A stretch of 64,000 nt of DNA from Cyanophora paradoxa (GCA_004431415.1 QPMI01000605.1:25767-89766); one strand, 5' to 3'. Positions 1-10,002 are shown, numbered from the stretch's first letter. Notes: generated from the letters alone by a model not told the origin. Program-made: numbers and translations.

Positions 1-1052
1 ATTTCAGTTGTGAATGTGATGTCTTTGGAGTTGGCATAGGTCTTAAGAACACTGTGGGAGCCATTTGATTTGTCAACAGTCTCATAATCACGAACTGAAA
101 CAAGCAGAGCATAGACAAGACCTGAGATTTGAGAGAGGTTAATTCGATTGGGCTGGGCATTGCCCTTGGCAGGGAAAGCAATGGCATCTACAAATCCAAT
201 ATCAAGGGAGGGAATAGCCATGCCAGTAGTCTTTACTTTTTCAATTACAGTAGCGAAAAGCTCATCAGAAACATTAATAGCATGCATGTAAAGGCGAGGA
301 GAAGTAATTGAAATAGCAGGGGTTGTTGCACCAAGACTGAAAGTGGTGATGTTTTGACCAACATGGGCAAGTGTAGCATTAGCAGTATCACCAAGACCAT
401 CATCTTCTGTCTTATCAGTAGCTGTCCCACCAACAACAGGGAGAGAGCGACCACCATAGGAAGTTTCAACATAACCCTTTCCAGCATCCTTAAACCAAAC
501 AGTAACAACCATTTCACCAGATAAAGCACCAAGGGGAAGATAGTGATTTAGCCAAGGCACTGGGATCTCAACGAAAAATGAGCCACCAAGTCGGTTGGTT
601 CCATGAGCAGGGATACCATGAACCATGCCCATTGAGCGTTTCTTTTTAGCTAGTTGATCCTCCGAATAATAGACCAGGGGGAAATGAGCAAGGAAATCAG
701 AAGGGATGTGGTAGGTGTAAGATCCATAGGTAATTTCAAGTCGCTGAACTAAAGCACCAACTGGGCGAGTGTATCCATTGCGAACTAGATCTTCACCAGC
801 AAAAGTGATTTCTGGTAGGTCGAAAGCAAGTTCGAGTTTTCCACAGAAATTGTAGCGAGGTAGCTTGAAGGAAATGCGATTTCCTACATTATTCTCAAAA
901 GTATTGCTGGGATTCACAACAACTAGAACTGGCTTAGACTTGGATTCGAGACCAAGCATAAGGGAGTTATCCAGGAAAAAGGCTTTCGCCTCTTCTGGGG
1001 TTGTTAGGGCTTCTTTCAGCGAAAGTCTTTGAAGAGTGGAAGTGATATCCAT
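1..1052 (-). CDS. Major capsid protein of the left PLV, C-terminus beyond window
   Basis: An ATG at 1052 opens a minus-strand frame that stays open to the window edge, giving at least 350 residues with the C-terminus missing. Three segments line up in order with the complete capsid protein at 21233-22459: YTYHIPSDFLAHFPL with FKYIIPGDWITV, VEIPVPWLNHYLPLG with VKIPAAFWDDAYFPL, and VTVWFKDAG with IEVDFRDAG. The last two are typical of double jelly-roll major capsid proteins of Polinton-like viruses, which form the hexameric capsomers. Overall identity to the second copy is low, so they come from different viral lineages. The gene lies 53 bp from the penton-like gene at 1106-2116 and on the same strand, as capsid genes often cluster. 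No frame break is seen in the visible part. Confidence 0.8.
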   Translation of the reverse strand, partial: MDITSTLQRLSLKEALTTPEEAKAFFLDNSLMLGLESKSKPVLVVVNPSNTFENNVGNRISFKLPRYNFCGKLELAFDLPEITFAGEDLVRNGYTRPVGALVQRLEITYGSYTYHIPSDFLAHFPLVYYSEDQLAKKKRSMGMVHGIPAHGTNRLGGSFFVEIPVPWLNHYLPLGALSGEMVVTVWFKDAGKGYVETSYGGRSLPVVGGTATDKTEDDGLGDTANATLAHVGQNITTFSLGATTPAISITSPRLYMHAINVSDELFATVIEKVKTTGMAIPSLDIGFVDAIAFPAKGNAQPNRINLSQISGLVYALLVSVRDYETVDKSNGSHSVLKTYANSKDITFTTE

Positions 1053-1105
1053 TATATTCTCTTTTATTATACTGCAACATAAAAAATCTACCAATGATCC
1101 TTAAT

Positions 1106-2116
1106 TTATGCGAAGTTTGTAATAACTGGATAGGAAGGGTGAAGCTGTGACATTCGCATCTTAAAGTATTCATAAACTGGGTCCCCAGCTGGCTCATCAC
1201 CATAGCGAATTTCAAAGGTCAGATGAACAGGTTGACCCTCAAAATCAATTGGTTCATTAATAGCATTTACAATATCAACCGAGAAAGTGGATAATCCAAC
1301 TTTCTTATTATAGTATTTGTAAAGTGGATGAGCCTCTGTTGAATTGTAAACTACATGCTCACCATAGTCTTTGTCAGGGACCACTATTTTATGGAAGTAA
1401 CCAGTCAGAAGACCATCCCCACATTGCACCAGATCACCCAGCTCCTTTACTCTCACAAACAAAACACTGTCCCTGGTCTTCTCAGGCTCAAAAGAAGATA
1501 GAATACCGTTCACTCGAGTCCCAGTAAAGATACCATCAGTGAGAGCATCATAAACTTGTGATTGGATTGGGGAGTTACCATATCTTCCAGGATCAAGACC
1601 CAGCAGTCTAGCTGAACTCAACAGCTTTTGGATTGTTTGTTGGCTTGGGTTCACAGCTACTGAGAAAGCCAAGTAAAACGGTACTGCTGAGTGGAATATA
1701 ATTCGTTTCAGTGATTCATCCCATTTGCAGCGAATGGATGGTTGGGGATTTCTGCCTTCGAATTTAGAGTTAATTACATTCACCAGTTGTTGGTGGCTTT
1801 GGATGGGGGTGTTTCGACTTATAATGAATTGTTTCCATTGTTCATAGTCAGCAGCTGGGCGAACTGTTGGAATTCCTGAGCTTCCAGCTCCAGGAGTTTG
1901 TTCAGAATAATAAATGCTAAATGCATTGTCAACTGTCACATCTCCAACTTTGGTTTCACCACTCACCATAGGGATGCTGTTATAAAATTCGGCTGATACC
2001 AGTCTCACAGCCCTCACATTCTCATAACTACTGGGGAGTCTTGCCACAAAGCTTGATGTGGGACCATCACCAGAGATTGTATTAAATGAGCTAACCTCGA
2101 TGTAATCCACAGGCAT
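1106..2116 (-). CDS. Penton-like minor capsid protein (paralogue 1)
   Basis: 336 residues starting at an ATG at 2116. The N-terminal stretch (a short strand, a Ser-rich turn, then ENVRAVRLVSAEFYNSIP around residues 32-49) has the same layout as the IDSRDR proteins at 2146 and 20281, where the matching segments are RPRECRVLYAEIPNSIYN and NVRACRVTNFEMFNNIYN. The C-terminal HLTFEIRYGDE resembles the last strand of those proteins. In PLVs this family fills the single jelly-roll penton position at capsid vertices; that role is inferred from family and context. The gene is divergent from 2146-3075 across 29 bp and sits directly upstream of the capsid protein. A second penton-like gene in one virus is unusual. 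Confidence 0.6.
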   Translation of the reverse strand: MPVDYIEVSSFNTISGDGPTSSFVARLPSSYENVRAVRLVSAEFYNSIPMVSGETKVGDVTVDNAFSIYYSEQTPGAGSSGIPTVRPAADYEQWKQFIISRNTPIQSHQQLVNVINSKFEGRNPQPSIRCKWDESLKRIIFHSAVPFYLAFSVAVNPSQQTIQKLLSSARLLGLDPGRYGNSPIQSQVYDALTDGIFTGTRVNGILSSFEPEKTRDSVLFVRVKELGDLVQCGDGLLTGYFHKIVVPDKDYGEHVVYNSTEAHPLYKYYNKKVGLSTFSVDIVNAINEPIDFEGQPVHLTFEIRYGDEPAGDPVYEYFKMRMSQLHPSYPVITNFA

Positions 2117-2145
2117 TCTTCTTTTATCTATATTTATATATTAAA
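2117..2145. promoter_or_regulatory. 29-bp bidirectional promoter between penton-like genes
   Basis: Only 29 bp separate the two divergent start codons. The stretch is almost pure A/T and contains CTATATTTATATATTAAA, a TATA-like sequence that can be read on both strands. No other space for a promoter exists, so a shared bidirectional promoter is the direct inference. Confidence 0.5.
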
Positions 2146-3075
2146 ATGAATCGACTTGTTAATATTGATAGCAGGGATAGAAGCCAAGGACAAAATGAAA
2201 ACTCTTACAGGGTCACTCTCACAACTCCAGTAGAGAGACCAAGGGAATGCAGGGTTCTCTATGCAGAGATTCCAAACAGTATCTATAACAGTGTGGGAAC
2301 TGATCATCTAACAGTTCAGTTTAATTACCAAGATGGTTCATACAATGAAATCATCACACAGAAAGTGTATCCCTTCCCAGTGGCTACATTAACCAGGGTC
2401 ATTTTGGGGTAACACACCCTTATAATTATGGGCTGAACTATTCAAGCTTCCAAACCATTGCAGGCAAAACAGTAGCTTTTGAGTTCAAGATATTCTATAA
2501 CCCAACTACCTATAAAGTGGAGTTTTACAGTAACCATGAGTTTCGTTTTATTGCAAGCAACCAGAGAATAGGGAAGCTTTTGGGTGTGAGTTCTACTGAA
2601 TACACCAATGGGTATTATAGCACTCCTCCTGTTGGTGGATCACCCTATCGACCTGAGAACCTGTTAAAGTATGATGGCAAACCTATTACACCTGATCACC
2701 CAGCATGGGGAACCACCTTTTCGGGACCCAGACTCTCATCTAAGCCCTTGCAATATTATTTTGACAGCAGGAAGATGTCTGATATGAATGCTGAGCAGTA
2801 TCTGTACATGCATATTAAAGAGCTGTCCCCTTTGCCAGCAGACACAATATAATCCCGAAATCGCAACCACATAACCAGGGGCAATCCTTAGACTGCAATT
2901 GAGTAAAGATATAGGCGGCTATGTTTACCATAGTGGTGAGCATGCCGAATTCATTCAGATAAATGACAGAAACCTGGTGATAAGGGAACTCACTGTGGAG
3001 TTTAAAGATTACTTTGGTGAACTGATTGATATGAATGGAATCGACAATTCTTTTCAGTTGGAGTTTATCGAATAA
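2146..3075 (+). pseudogene. Penton-like minor capsid protein (paralogue 2), frame broken
   Basis: It begins MNRLVNIDSRDRSQG, the same NIDSRDR signature as the intact penton-like protein at 20281-21180, and ends near 3075 with a hydrophobic strand (FQLEFIE). The first frame stops at a TAA just after the GGGG run at about 2406-2409. One missing base in the TTTTGGGG stretch explains it, because the next frame continues without a gap to about 2850. A second shift near 2846 returns to the first frame, and an in-frame TAA follows at 2872-2874 before the last 65 or so codons. At least three changes are therefore needed for a full-length protein of about 310 residues. Decay and sequence error are both possible. 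The gene converges on the patatin gene, overlapping its end by 11 bp. Confidence 0.6.
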
Positions 3076-4618
3076 AGGCACCTGTAAAGTCCACTCTCAT
3101 TGTGGGAGCATTCACATACACAAGGGGATAAATGCGAATATACTTGATTCTGAGAGAAAAACCTATGTAAAAAGCATCCTTGATGCTGAGAGGAAATCCA
3201 CTCAATAGAGCCACATCACCAGAGTTGTGAGCATTGTTAATGTTCTCACAGACATATATTTTGTTTTGCCCATCTGATCGAATAAAAGACCAGTTGATCC
3301 CATCAGTGGATGTTGCCACATTGAAAGTCTTAATAAAAGCATTGGTGTCCCCTGAACCATAGGCAATAACAGAGGAGAGTTCGAAAGTATATGGGAAAGC
3401 AACTTGAAGGTATTCAGTGGGGTTTCCCATATCTGCTCAGGAGCATAGGCTCCAGCTTCCCAGCCAAATGCTGAAGGTCTAGCCATGAAAGGCTCTTTAC
3501 CTGTCACAGAGGATGAGGCAGTGAAGGCATCATCTGCAAGCTGATACCAATTTGCATCCAAAGGAGGTGATGTAGTGAGAGTGGATGATATGTAAGCCTT
3601 TGAAGGGTTCTTTAATTCATAGTTTGCTACTAGAATGCTGCAAAGCTTATTAATCATATCATTGTTTGCTGCAATGTATGTTTCAGTGAATGCAAGCATG
3701 TCTGGGATTTTAGAAGTGTCATCCAGGGAGCTTACTATATGATTTGGAAGTGGGACTGATAGCCTATAGTATCTCCCATAATCCTGATCATAGTTGTAGG
3801 GTAACAACTCCTCCATCTTATCAAGGGCAGAAAGCTCACTTGCAGCCATGAGCATGTTAATCAATGGGCTTCCATCTGTTGAGGCAATCCATGAGAGAAT
3901 TCCCCAGCTGTTCACAGTCTCATAAGCATAACCCACATAATCAGACTCTAAATGTGGGTCCACCTCTCCACAAGAGATACTTATTACTATAATATCATCA
4001 TCATCACTGTAAATCTTCTTTGCATGGCTGTAACCACACACACTGGGATTATTGTTTCCCGAAATGGCACCATCAATGAGACAGACATATACTCCCCGAT
4101 TGAAATCAACAATGCTTACAGGAGAGAAATATGTAGGAGCAGCAGAAGTAGCCCTGGCAGCAATCTTACAAGGCATAAAGTTGTAATTGTTGTCATTTGT
4201 GATAAATATTGGTTTCATATTCTGAGTATCAAAGGATGTAATCACAATGTCTTTTAGGGAATCCTGTATTAGTGATTCACCAGTAACTGAATTGATTGCA
4301 GTCTCCAAGGGTCCCACATCATATTTTGTATTAAAGGGCATTTTCGATGATATTTCGAGGATTTGCAAAAATCAAGGGCAGTTGAGTTAGGTAAATATTG
4401 TGTAAATCGTTTGCTGTCAGTTTAGGTTCACCTGGTTTATCAGGATGCCTGATATTCAAACCTATTGCAATGATCCCACCAGTGGAAGTTCCACTTACAA
4501 GATCCACAAGATCGATTATTCTTCTGCCAGTTCGATTTTCGATTTCTTTGAGCAGCCTGGTTATGATAATGCCCCTTGCACCCCCGCCAGAAAGACTTAA
4601 ACAAACCCTGAGAGGCAT
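3065..4618 (-). CDS. Patatin-like phospholipase with C-terminal discoidin-like (F5/8C) domain, two frame breaks
   Basis: From an ATG at 4618 the protein starts with the oxyanion-hole motif GGGARG (residues 11-16) and the nucleophile motif GTSTGG with Ser45. The catalytic Asp lies in LIDGAISGNNNP (coded near 4060-4095). These are the Ser-Asp dyad motifs of patatin-like phospholipases, which hydrolyse lipid acyl esters. The C-terminal part (about 3065-3560) has the pattern of an F5/8 type C domain: FTASSS, then YLQVAF, a VATSTDGINW segment, and a final IKYIRIYPL plus DFTG strand, so it may bind glycans or lipids. Two shifts break the frame: around 4335-4350 (+1, near a CCC run) and at 3425 (one G short in a GGG run). 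Corrected, it is about 517 residues. A virion enzyme for membrane penetration is an inference from the parvovirus-type precedent. Confidence 0.7.
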
Positions 4619-4661
4619 CTTTTACTTATCAGGAATTTTATAAATCCATATAGTAAAAGCC

Positions 4662-5258
4662 ATGAGCTTCAATTACCCACCAAATCTAGAAACCATTCAA
4701 GATGATAATGCAAGCAGCACCAAGCATGTGAACTTTGATAATATTAAAGTAAAGGGTTCAGTTTCGATTGACCACAGTTCCGATAATTCATCCAAGACTC
4801 AATCAAGGGAGCATGCTTTATCTGTGAATCAAACCGATCCAGATAAGGAGGAAGTTAGTGTTGCTTTTAGCTTGGGTAATGTGAAAGCAAACCAAGTGGC
4901 AGAGATCAAAGCAACAAGAAGGAGACCTAGGAAACTCAAAACCAGTGGCACTCACCCAGATATACCTTCTAGGTTTGATAGTGGTCGATTGATTTTCAAT
5001 GTTCAAGATGAGCAGGGCAAACAGAACACAGGTTTGCGAATTTACAATGAGGGCAGCACTGCAAAAGCTGAGGTCCCCCAAGTATTGCAAGTAGGTCCCA
5101 TTGCCAACACAAATCAGGTCTCCTACACAAATGATGTCTACCCCAAGGATATTACATATGACTTTGCAAGGAATGAGCCTTTTGGGTTCTTTACTCCAAA
5201 AGATGTCCATCAAAAAAGCCATCAATTACAATCAACAGTAGCCCCAGTCAACCAGTAG
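4662..5258 (+). CDS. Hypothetical protein, probably virion-associated
   Basis: 198 residues, not recognised. It is hydrophilic and low in cysteine. The N-terminal half is rich in Ser, Asp and Asn, a basic patch (ATRRRPRKLK) sits near residues 83-92, and the C-terminal half is probably extended. It starts 44 bp after the divergent patatin start and ends 30 bp before the large fibre gene on the same strand, the first of a row of structural-type genes. That position suggests a virion or fibre-assembly role, but no motif confirms it. TAGTAAAAGCC just upstream of the ATG matches the A-rich pre-start signal of the following genes. Confidence 0.55.
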   Translation: MSFNYPPNLETIQDDNASSTKHVNFDNIKVKGSVSIDHSSDNSSKTQSREHALSVNQTDPDKEEVSVAFSLGNVKANQVAEIKATRRRPRKLKTSGTHPDIPSRFDSGRLIFNVQDEQGKQNTGLRIYNEGSTAKAEVPQVLQVGPIANTNQVSYTNDVYPKDITYDFARNEPFGFFTPKDVHQKSHQLQSTVAPVNQ

Positions 5259-5287
5259 CAATCCATTTACATCCTGATTTAGTCGAA

Positions 5288-7891
5288 ATGGATAGGCACC
5301 TTTTGCCTTTGTATAGCAATGTGAAAGACCTTGGAATTCGAACCAGGCAATGGCGAAATATCCATGGCAGCAATGTGTATGCAAATGGTGAGAAGCTTGT
5401 AAGTGAGAAGACCATAAGAGAGATCTTTGAGTATTATGGACCTGTCCCAGTTCCCTTCCCTCTTCCATGGGATCCACCGGATTTAACACCGAAAAAGCAA
5501 CCAGGCAGAGAGTACACAGCAGATGAGACAGTTCCTTTTGGGCAACACATTGTTAGTTGGGAGCAAGTTCGCAATAAACCTATCTTCGAACCGAAAAAGC
5601 AAATAGATGAGCAGTATTTACCTCCTGAAGTCGACATATTAGAGCTTGATGAATATCAATTCGTTCCAGATGAGGAAGAGTATTTACCAGATGGTTTTGA
5701 CCCACAAGAGTATGAATATGATCAATATGACCCAAATGAGGAGGAAATATTACCAGATGGCTTAGATCCACAAGAGTATGAGTATGAGCAGAACTATGAA
5801 CCCCATGAGGAGTATTTACCAGATGGTCATGATCCACCAGCTGTTGACTATGAGCAACCTTATGAACCCCATGAGGAACTATTACCAGATGGATTTCGCC
5901 CAGAGATTTGGGAATTCTTCCCTGATTGGGAGCAGATCAACAATAAACCAGCCAGATATCCACCAGAGGATCACAACCATGACTGGGATGAGATCTTAGG
6001 TAAACCAGAGAAATTCCCACCAGAGGATCACAGGCATGATTGGGGTGATCTGGATGGGATACCAGATAAGTTTGCAGCAAGCAACCATGAACACACCTGG
6101 GATGAGATCAATGACCAACCAGAATTCGCAAAAGTAGAGCCTCTTGCTACTCTGGGAGTTTCTCTTTACCAGACTTGTAATATCCCTGAAAGAATCTTTT
6201 TGAATGAACACTATGTACATGTGAATGGGACACTTGCAAATTCAGCTATGAGAGGACCACTTCATATTAGGACATTACCAGGCTCTTTTGAAACCCCACC
6301 ACCACCAGGAGCAACCATACCAAATATCTTTGTGTCAAGCTACATGGAGGCTGACATTCCCACAGATACATTCAGAGTCCCAACAGACCCAGCAACCTAC
6401 CAAAATTACAACTCTGCTATACAGGTTCATGTAGCAGATGTAAGCAGCTTAGATGGCTCAAGACCAATGATAGTTTTCAGTCGAGATAAGTATTCCTACA
6501 TTCCCATAGTGGGAACTGCAAATGATAATTATGGAAGGGCAGAGCTTGCATGGATTAAAACAGATTATGGTGGGGTTCTGGAAGCCAATCAAAGAATGGC
6601 TGCAAAAAACATACACAATGAGAGCATTTCGAGAGTAGTCACAGAGGATTACCTTCAAGCCCAAAACTACATAGATGAAACAGAGCTGAATGTAATCATT
6701 GCAGGTATAGGTATTGGTGTTACAGGCAATTACCTCCCTCTCACAGGTGGGACTATTGATGGAACAGTAACAGCATGTAACTTCTTTGTCCATACTGAAA
6801 GCAATCAAACCTTTCCTGTGGTTCATCCAGGAGGTGAGTATGAGATACCTGATGATCCAGCTATTATGCCCATTAAGATTGATCTCCCTTCTGATTATGT
6901 GGGAAGGGGTGAACTAAAAACTATTTCATTCACAGGAGATTATAATGATCTCATAAACAAACCGACCGCAGCAAATCTACACCCTGTTGCATTTTCGGGT
7001 AGCTTCCTCGATCTTAATAATAGATCACACACCCATACAAAGGCAGAAATCACAGATTTCGCACATACTCACACCAGATCCCAAATAACAGATTTTGCAC
7101 ATACCCACAGCCGAGCAGATATTACGAATTTCGCTCACACTCATGTTAAATCAGAGATAACAGATCTCGGAAATGTTGCATATGTTGGTCACACCCATAC
7201 AAAGGCAGAGATTACAGATTTTGCCCACAATCACACAAAGGCAGAGATAACAGATTTTGCACACACTCATGATTGGAATACAGATATTTATAACAAACCA
7301 GCGATTTTTTCGGGCAACTACAATGATTTGACCAATAGACCAACTCTTGATCCATTCACAGCTACCACCATCAGAGCGAATAACACAATGTATGTAGGAT
7401 CAGGTCAGATAGTAGAACCAGCAGGACCTATGTTTGAAGAAACATGGTTCTTTCACAATTCGCAAAATTACTTTGATAAGACCTTACTTGTTCGTGGAAA
7501 TGCCTATGCAAGAAATTTCTACGCTATGAACCCTTCCAATAATGCTTCTATAAGTAGATGTTTAACTGAAGCAGATCTTTCCAGTCAACTCAATGCATAT
7601 TTCAATGGGAAACTTCAAGCAGGAACGTATGTTTACACTACTCCTTATCTTTGGGCAAACCCTGACCATAGGTTTAACCTCACTATTAATTTCAACAGCA
7701 GCTTTGCTAACCCTCCTATCGTAACAACCGGTATACAACACAATGAGACAGCCTACTACTACCGCATGTATGTTAGGCTTAAACAAGTTTACAGTAGCTA
7801 TTTCACATGTGAGCTTGAAATAGTTCCATTAAGTTCTTTTGACAGACCAGGATTTCCAGTTACAATTCATTACACTGCTGTCGCAATTTAA
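5288..7891 (+). CDS. Large fibre protein with His-x-His repeats and H-type-lectin-like C-terminus
   Basis: 867 residues. Near the N-terminus (about 14-34) DLGIRTRQWRNIHGSNVYAN has the DLG-x-RW-x-NI pattern of bacteriophage tail fibres. Residues about 130-200 hold an acidic tandem repeat built on LPDGxDPQEYEYxQ. Around 230-280 there are three HxH-DW-DEI-x-KP units with PPEDHxH, and residues about 580-660 hold a run of HTHTKAEITDFA-type units. In phage T4 gp12 and gp37 such HxH motifs hold metal ions along a trimeric fibre. The last 80 residues (FNLTINFNSSFANPPIV, ending VTIHYTAVA) resemble the H-type lectin fold (family recalled, not searched). The likely role is a trimeric receptor-binding fibre. 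It is followed 19 bp later by a cluster of four fibre-head genes. Confidence 0.75.
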   Translation: MDRHLLPLYSNVKDLGIRTRQWRNIHGSNVYANGEKLVSEKTIREIFEYYGPVPVPFPLPWDPPDLTPKKQPGREYTADETVPFGQHIVSWEQVRNKPIFEPKKQIDEQYLPPEVDILELDEYQFVPDEEEYLPDGFDPQEYEYDQYDPNEEEILPDGLDPQEYEYEQNYEPHEEYLPDGHDPPAVDYEQPYEPHEELLPDGFRPEIWEFFPDWEQINNKPARYPPEDHNHDWDEILGKPEKFPPEDHRHDWGDLDGIPDKFAASNHEHTWDEINDQPEFAKVEPLATLGVSLYQTCNIPERIFLNEHYVHVNGTLANSAMRGPLHIRTLPGSFETPPPPGATIPNIFVSSYMEADIPTDTFRVPTDPATYQNYNSAIQVHVADVSSLDGSRPMIVFSRDKYSYIPIVGTANDNYGRAELAWIKTDYGGVLEANQRMAAKNIHNESISRVVTEDYLQAQNYIDETELNVIIAGIGIGVTGNYLPLTGGTIDGTVTACNFFVHTESNQTFPVVHPGGEYEIPDDPAIMPIKIDLPSDYVGRGELKTISFTGDYNDLINKPTAANLHPVAFSGSFLDLNNRSHTHTKAEITDFAHTHTRSQITDFAHTHSRADITNFAHTHVKSEITDLGNVAYVGHTHTKAEITDFAHNHTKAEITDFAHTHDWNTDIYNKPAIFSGNYNDLTNRPTLDPFTATTIRANNTMYVGSGQIVEPAGPMFEETWFFHNSQNYFDKTLLVRGNAYARNFYAMNPSNNASISRCLTEADLSSQLNAYFNGKLQAGTYVYTTPYLWANPDHRFNLTINFNSSFANPPIVTTGIQHNETAYYYRMYVRLKQVYSSYFTCELEIVPLSSFDRPGFPVTIHYTAVAI

Positions 7892-7910
7892 CTATTTCGT
7901 TATTACAAAG

Positions 7911-8933
7911 ATGACCTCTCTATTAGAAATCCCAAACTATGAACTTGCAGCCAAATCACTCCATAGCACCTCACATGAAGTAGTTGACTCTACACCCGGT
8001 TTTATTTGCACTGAAACCACAAGCAATACATCTTTTACAGAAGGGAATATACTGAGAGTGAAAGAAATAAGATGTGATCGCAATAATGGTAAGATAAGAA
8101 CCACAGGTATTATTATCTCGAACAAAAATCAAGTTCAAGCGGGTCAAATAGTCCCCGATTCAGCAATATATGATAATGTGGGTGGATTCACCACAGCAAA
8201 GATAGTTACTTTTGATAACACAAGTAATACTTCTGCTCTTGTAGTTAAAAGTGGAGGAGCATACATTGGTGATGGAGCAAATGTAGCAGGAACTCTGACA
8301 GCAAATCAATTGAATGTGAGTGGGACAAGTTCATTTGCAGGATTGATGACCTTTAATGGTGGTCTTTCAGGAAGTATTCAGTATGGAACTATCACAGCTA
8401 CTACAAGAATTAATGCACCTGAGATAGATAATGGTAAAGATTCGAATGTAAATTATAGAAGAAATGGAACTACAATGTTTACTCTCGAAAAGACAGCGGA
8501 AAATATTGAAACATTCAAAATATCGGGCTTTTTAAAACGGAGTGGTTGCCCACGATTTATGGCAACAAAAGCAACAACAGCCGTTTCATCTACCTTTACC
8601 GCCTCAGGTTACATTGTTTCATTTCCAACAGTGTTAGTTAACCAAGGAAATAATTTTGATTCTGCAACAGGAACATTTGTAGCTCCTATTGAAGGATGCT
8701 ATCGATTCTTCTTCACAGGAATGCAGTCATCATCTTCATCCGTTTTGATATTATATCGAAATGGTTCAAGCACATTCCTGTCGACAATCAGTTCGGCAAC
8801 TGGAACTCACTCCTTTGCATTAGATTGTTTTTTAAATCTTGCACAGAATGATTCAATCCGCATATTTAGTAACACACAAATAACATTAAACACAAGGTTC
8901 TTATTTGGAGGAATGCTGATTAGTTCAATATAA
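7911..8933 (+). CDS. Fibre/receptor-binding protein with C1q-like head (paralogue A)
   Basis: 340 residues from the ATG at 7911, which follows TTACAAAG; an in-frame TTG at 7839 would overlap the previous gene. The N-terminal half is shared with the next three genes: a CTET segment, ILRVKEIRCDRNNGKIRTTG, then SGGAYIGDG and a TLTANQLNV stretch typical of fibre shafts. The last 130 residues read as a C1q/TNF-like jelly roll: FDSATGTFVAPIEGCYRFFF, a hydrophobic middle strand, and a closing FLFGGMLI strand. C1q heads are trimeric and bind ligands, so host-cell attachment is inferred. The gene is 22 bp upstream of its closest paralogue. Confidence 0.7.
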   Translation: MTSLLEIPNYELAAKSLHSTSHEVVDSTPGFICTETTSNTSFTEGNILRVKEIRCDRNNGKIRTTGIIISNKNQVQAGQIVPDSAIYDNVGGFTTAKIVTFDNTSNTSALVVKSGGAYIGDGANVAGTLTANQLNVSGTSSFAGLMTFNGGLSGSIQYGTITATTRINAPEIDNGKDSNVNYRRNGTTMFTLEKTAENIETFKISGFLKRSGCPRFMATKATTAVSSTFTASGYIVSFPTVLVNQGNNFDSATGTFVAPIEGCYRFFFTGMQSSSSSVLILYRNGSSTFLSTISSATGTHSFALDCFLNLAQNDSIRIFSNTQITLNTRFLFGGMLISSI

Positions 8934-8955
8934 TATTCGAACTGTATTGTAAAGA

Positions 8956-9981
8956 ATGACTACTCAAATAGCTGTTCCTGTTTTCTGTTATGCTGCACCA
9001 AAAATTCATCAACTTAATCACACAGTAACAGATGCAACTCCTGGTTTCATATGCACAGAAACAACAGGAGCAGATTCATTTTCGCAGAATTCAGTTTTAA
9101 GATGCAAGGAAATTCGATGTGATCGCAATAATGGGAAAGTAAGAACCACAGGTTTAATAGTTTCAAACAAGAACCAAGTTCAATCTGGATCGATTGTATC
9201 AGATTCAGCAATTTATGATGATGTGGGAGGGTTCACCACACCCAAGATTGTCAATTTTGACAACACTGTTAATAATTCGGCTCTTGTAGTAAATAGTGGA
9301 GGCGCTTATATTGGAGATGGGGCAAGGGTTGATGGAACTCTAACGGCGAACCAGATAAATATAGCTGGAACAAGCACATTTACAGGACCTGTTGCAGCAA
9401 ATGGTGGAATTCATGCCCCAAGTTACTCACACCAAATACTGGAAGCATCTACAAAAGTAGTTACACCAGAAGTAGACACTGGGGCAGATGTAAACCTTCT
9501 CTTGAAACGGAATAGCACTAATATAGCAACTCTTGAACCAAACAGTTTCACAATTAACCAAGGATACTATCTAAAACAAAATTCTCAACCACGATTTTGC
9601 GCTCAATTAGGATATAATCATACAGCAACAAGCGCCTCCGATTTGATAAACTGGGGAATAATCCATGTGAACCATCCTACAATACATTTTAATGTTGCTA
9701 ATGGAAGGTTCACGGCTCCTGTATCAGGACATTACCGATTTTCTGCAACTGCAATTTCTACTTCAACAAATGCAATTGAATTGACTCTTAAAATAAATAA
9801 TGCCGATCCAAGTGGTGTTGCAATTAACACAATTAACTCAACAACTGTAACAAACAAAACCATTACCCTTAGTTGCATTCTGTATCTGGCTGTCAATGAA
9901 TTTGCAACGCTTGTGACAAATGCAAATGGAGGTTATAGTTTGAGAACAACATTCTCAGGTGAGCTTATCAGCATAGTTTAA
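8956..9981 (+). CDS. Fibre/receptor-binding protein with C1q-like head (paralogue B)
   Basis: 341 residues. The N-terminal region (PGFICTETTG, then LRCKEIRCDRNNGKVRTTG, then SGGAYIGDGARVDGTLTANQ) is nearly the same as in the preceding gene, while the middle and the head have drifted much further. The head keeps the C1q signature: VANGRFTAPVSGHYRFSAT, a run of Asn/Thr-rich strands, and the closing TTFSGELISIV. The start at 8956 is preceded by TATTGTAAAGA. Conserved anchor plus diverged head suggests duplication followed by selection on the binding end (inference). Confidence 0.7.
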   Translation: MTTQIAVPVFCYAAPKIHQLNHTVTDATPGFICTETTGADSFSQNSVLRCKEIRCDRNNGKVRTTGLIVSNKNQVQSGSIVSDSAIYDDVGGFTTPKIVNFDNTVNNSALVVNSGGAYIGDGARVDGTLTANQINIAGTSTFTGPVAANGGIHAPSYSHQILEASTKVVTPEVDTGADVNLLLKRNSTNIATLEPNSFTINQGYYLKQNSQPRFCAQLGYNHTATSASDLINWGIIHVNHPTIHFNVANGRFTAPVSGHYRFSATAISTSTNAIELTLKINNADPSGVAINTINSTTVTNKTITLSCILYLAVNEFATLVTNANGGYSLRTTFSGELISIV

Positions 9982-10002
9982 TTTTCTCTTTATAAAGTAA
10001 GG

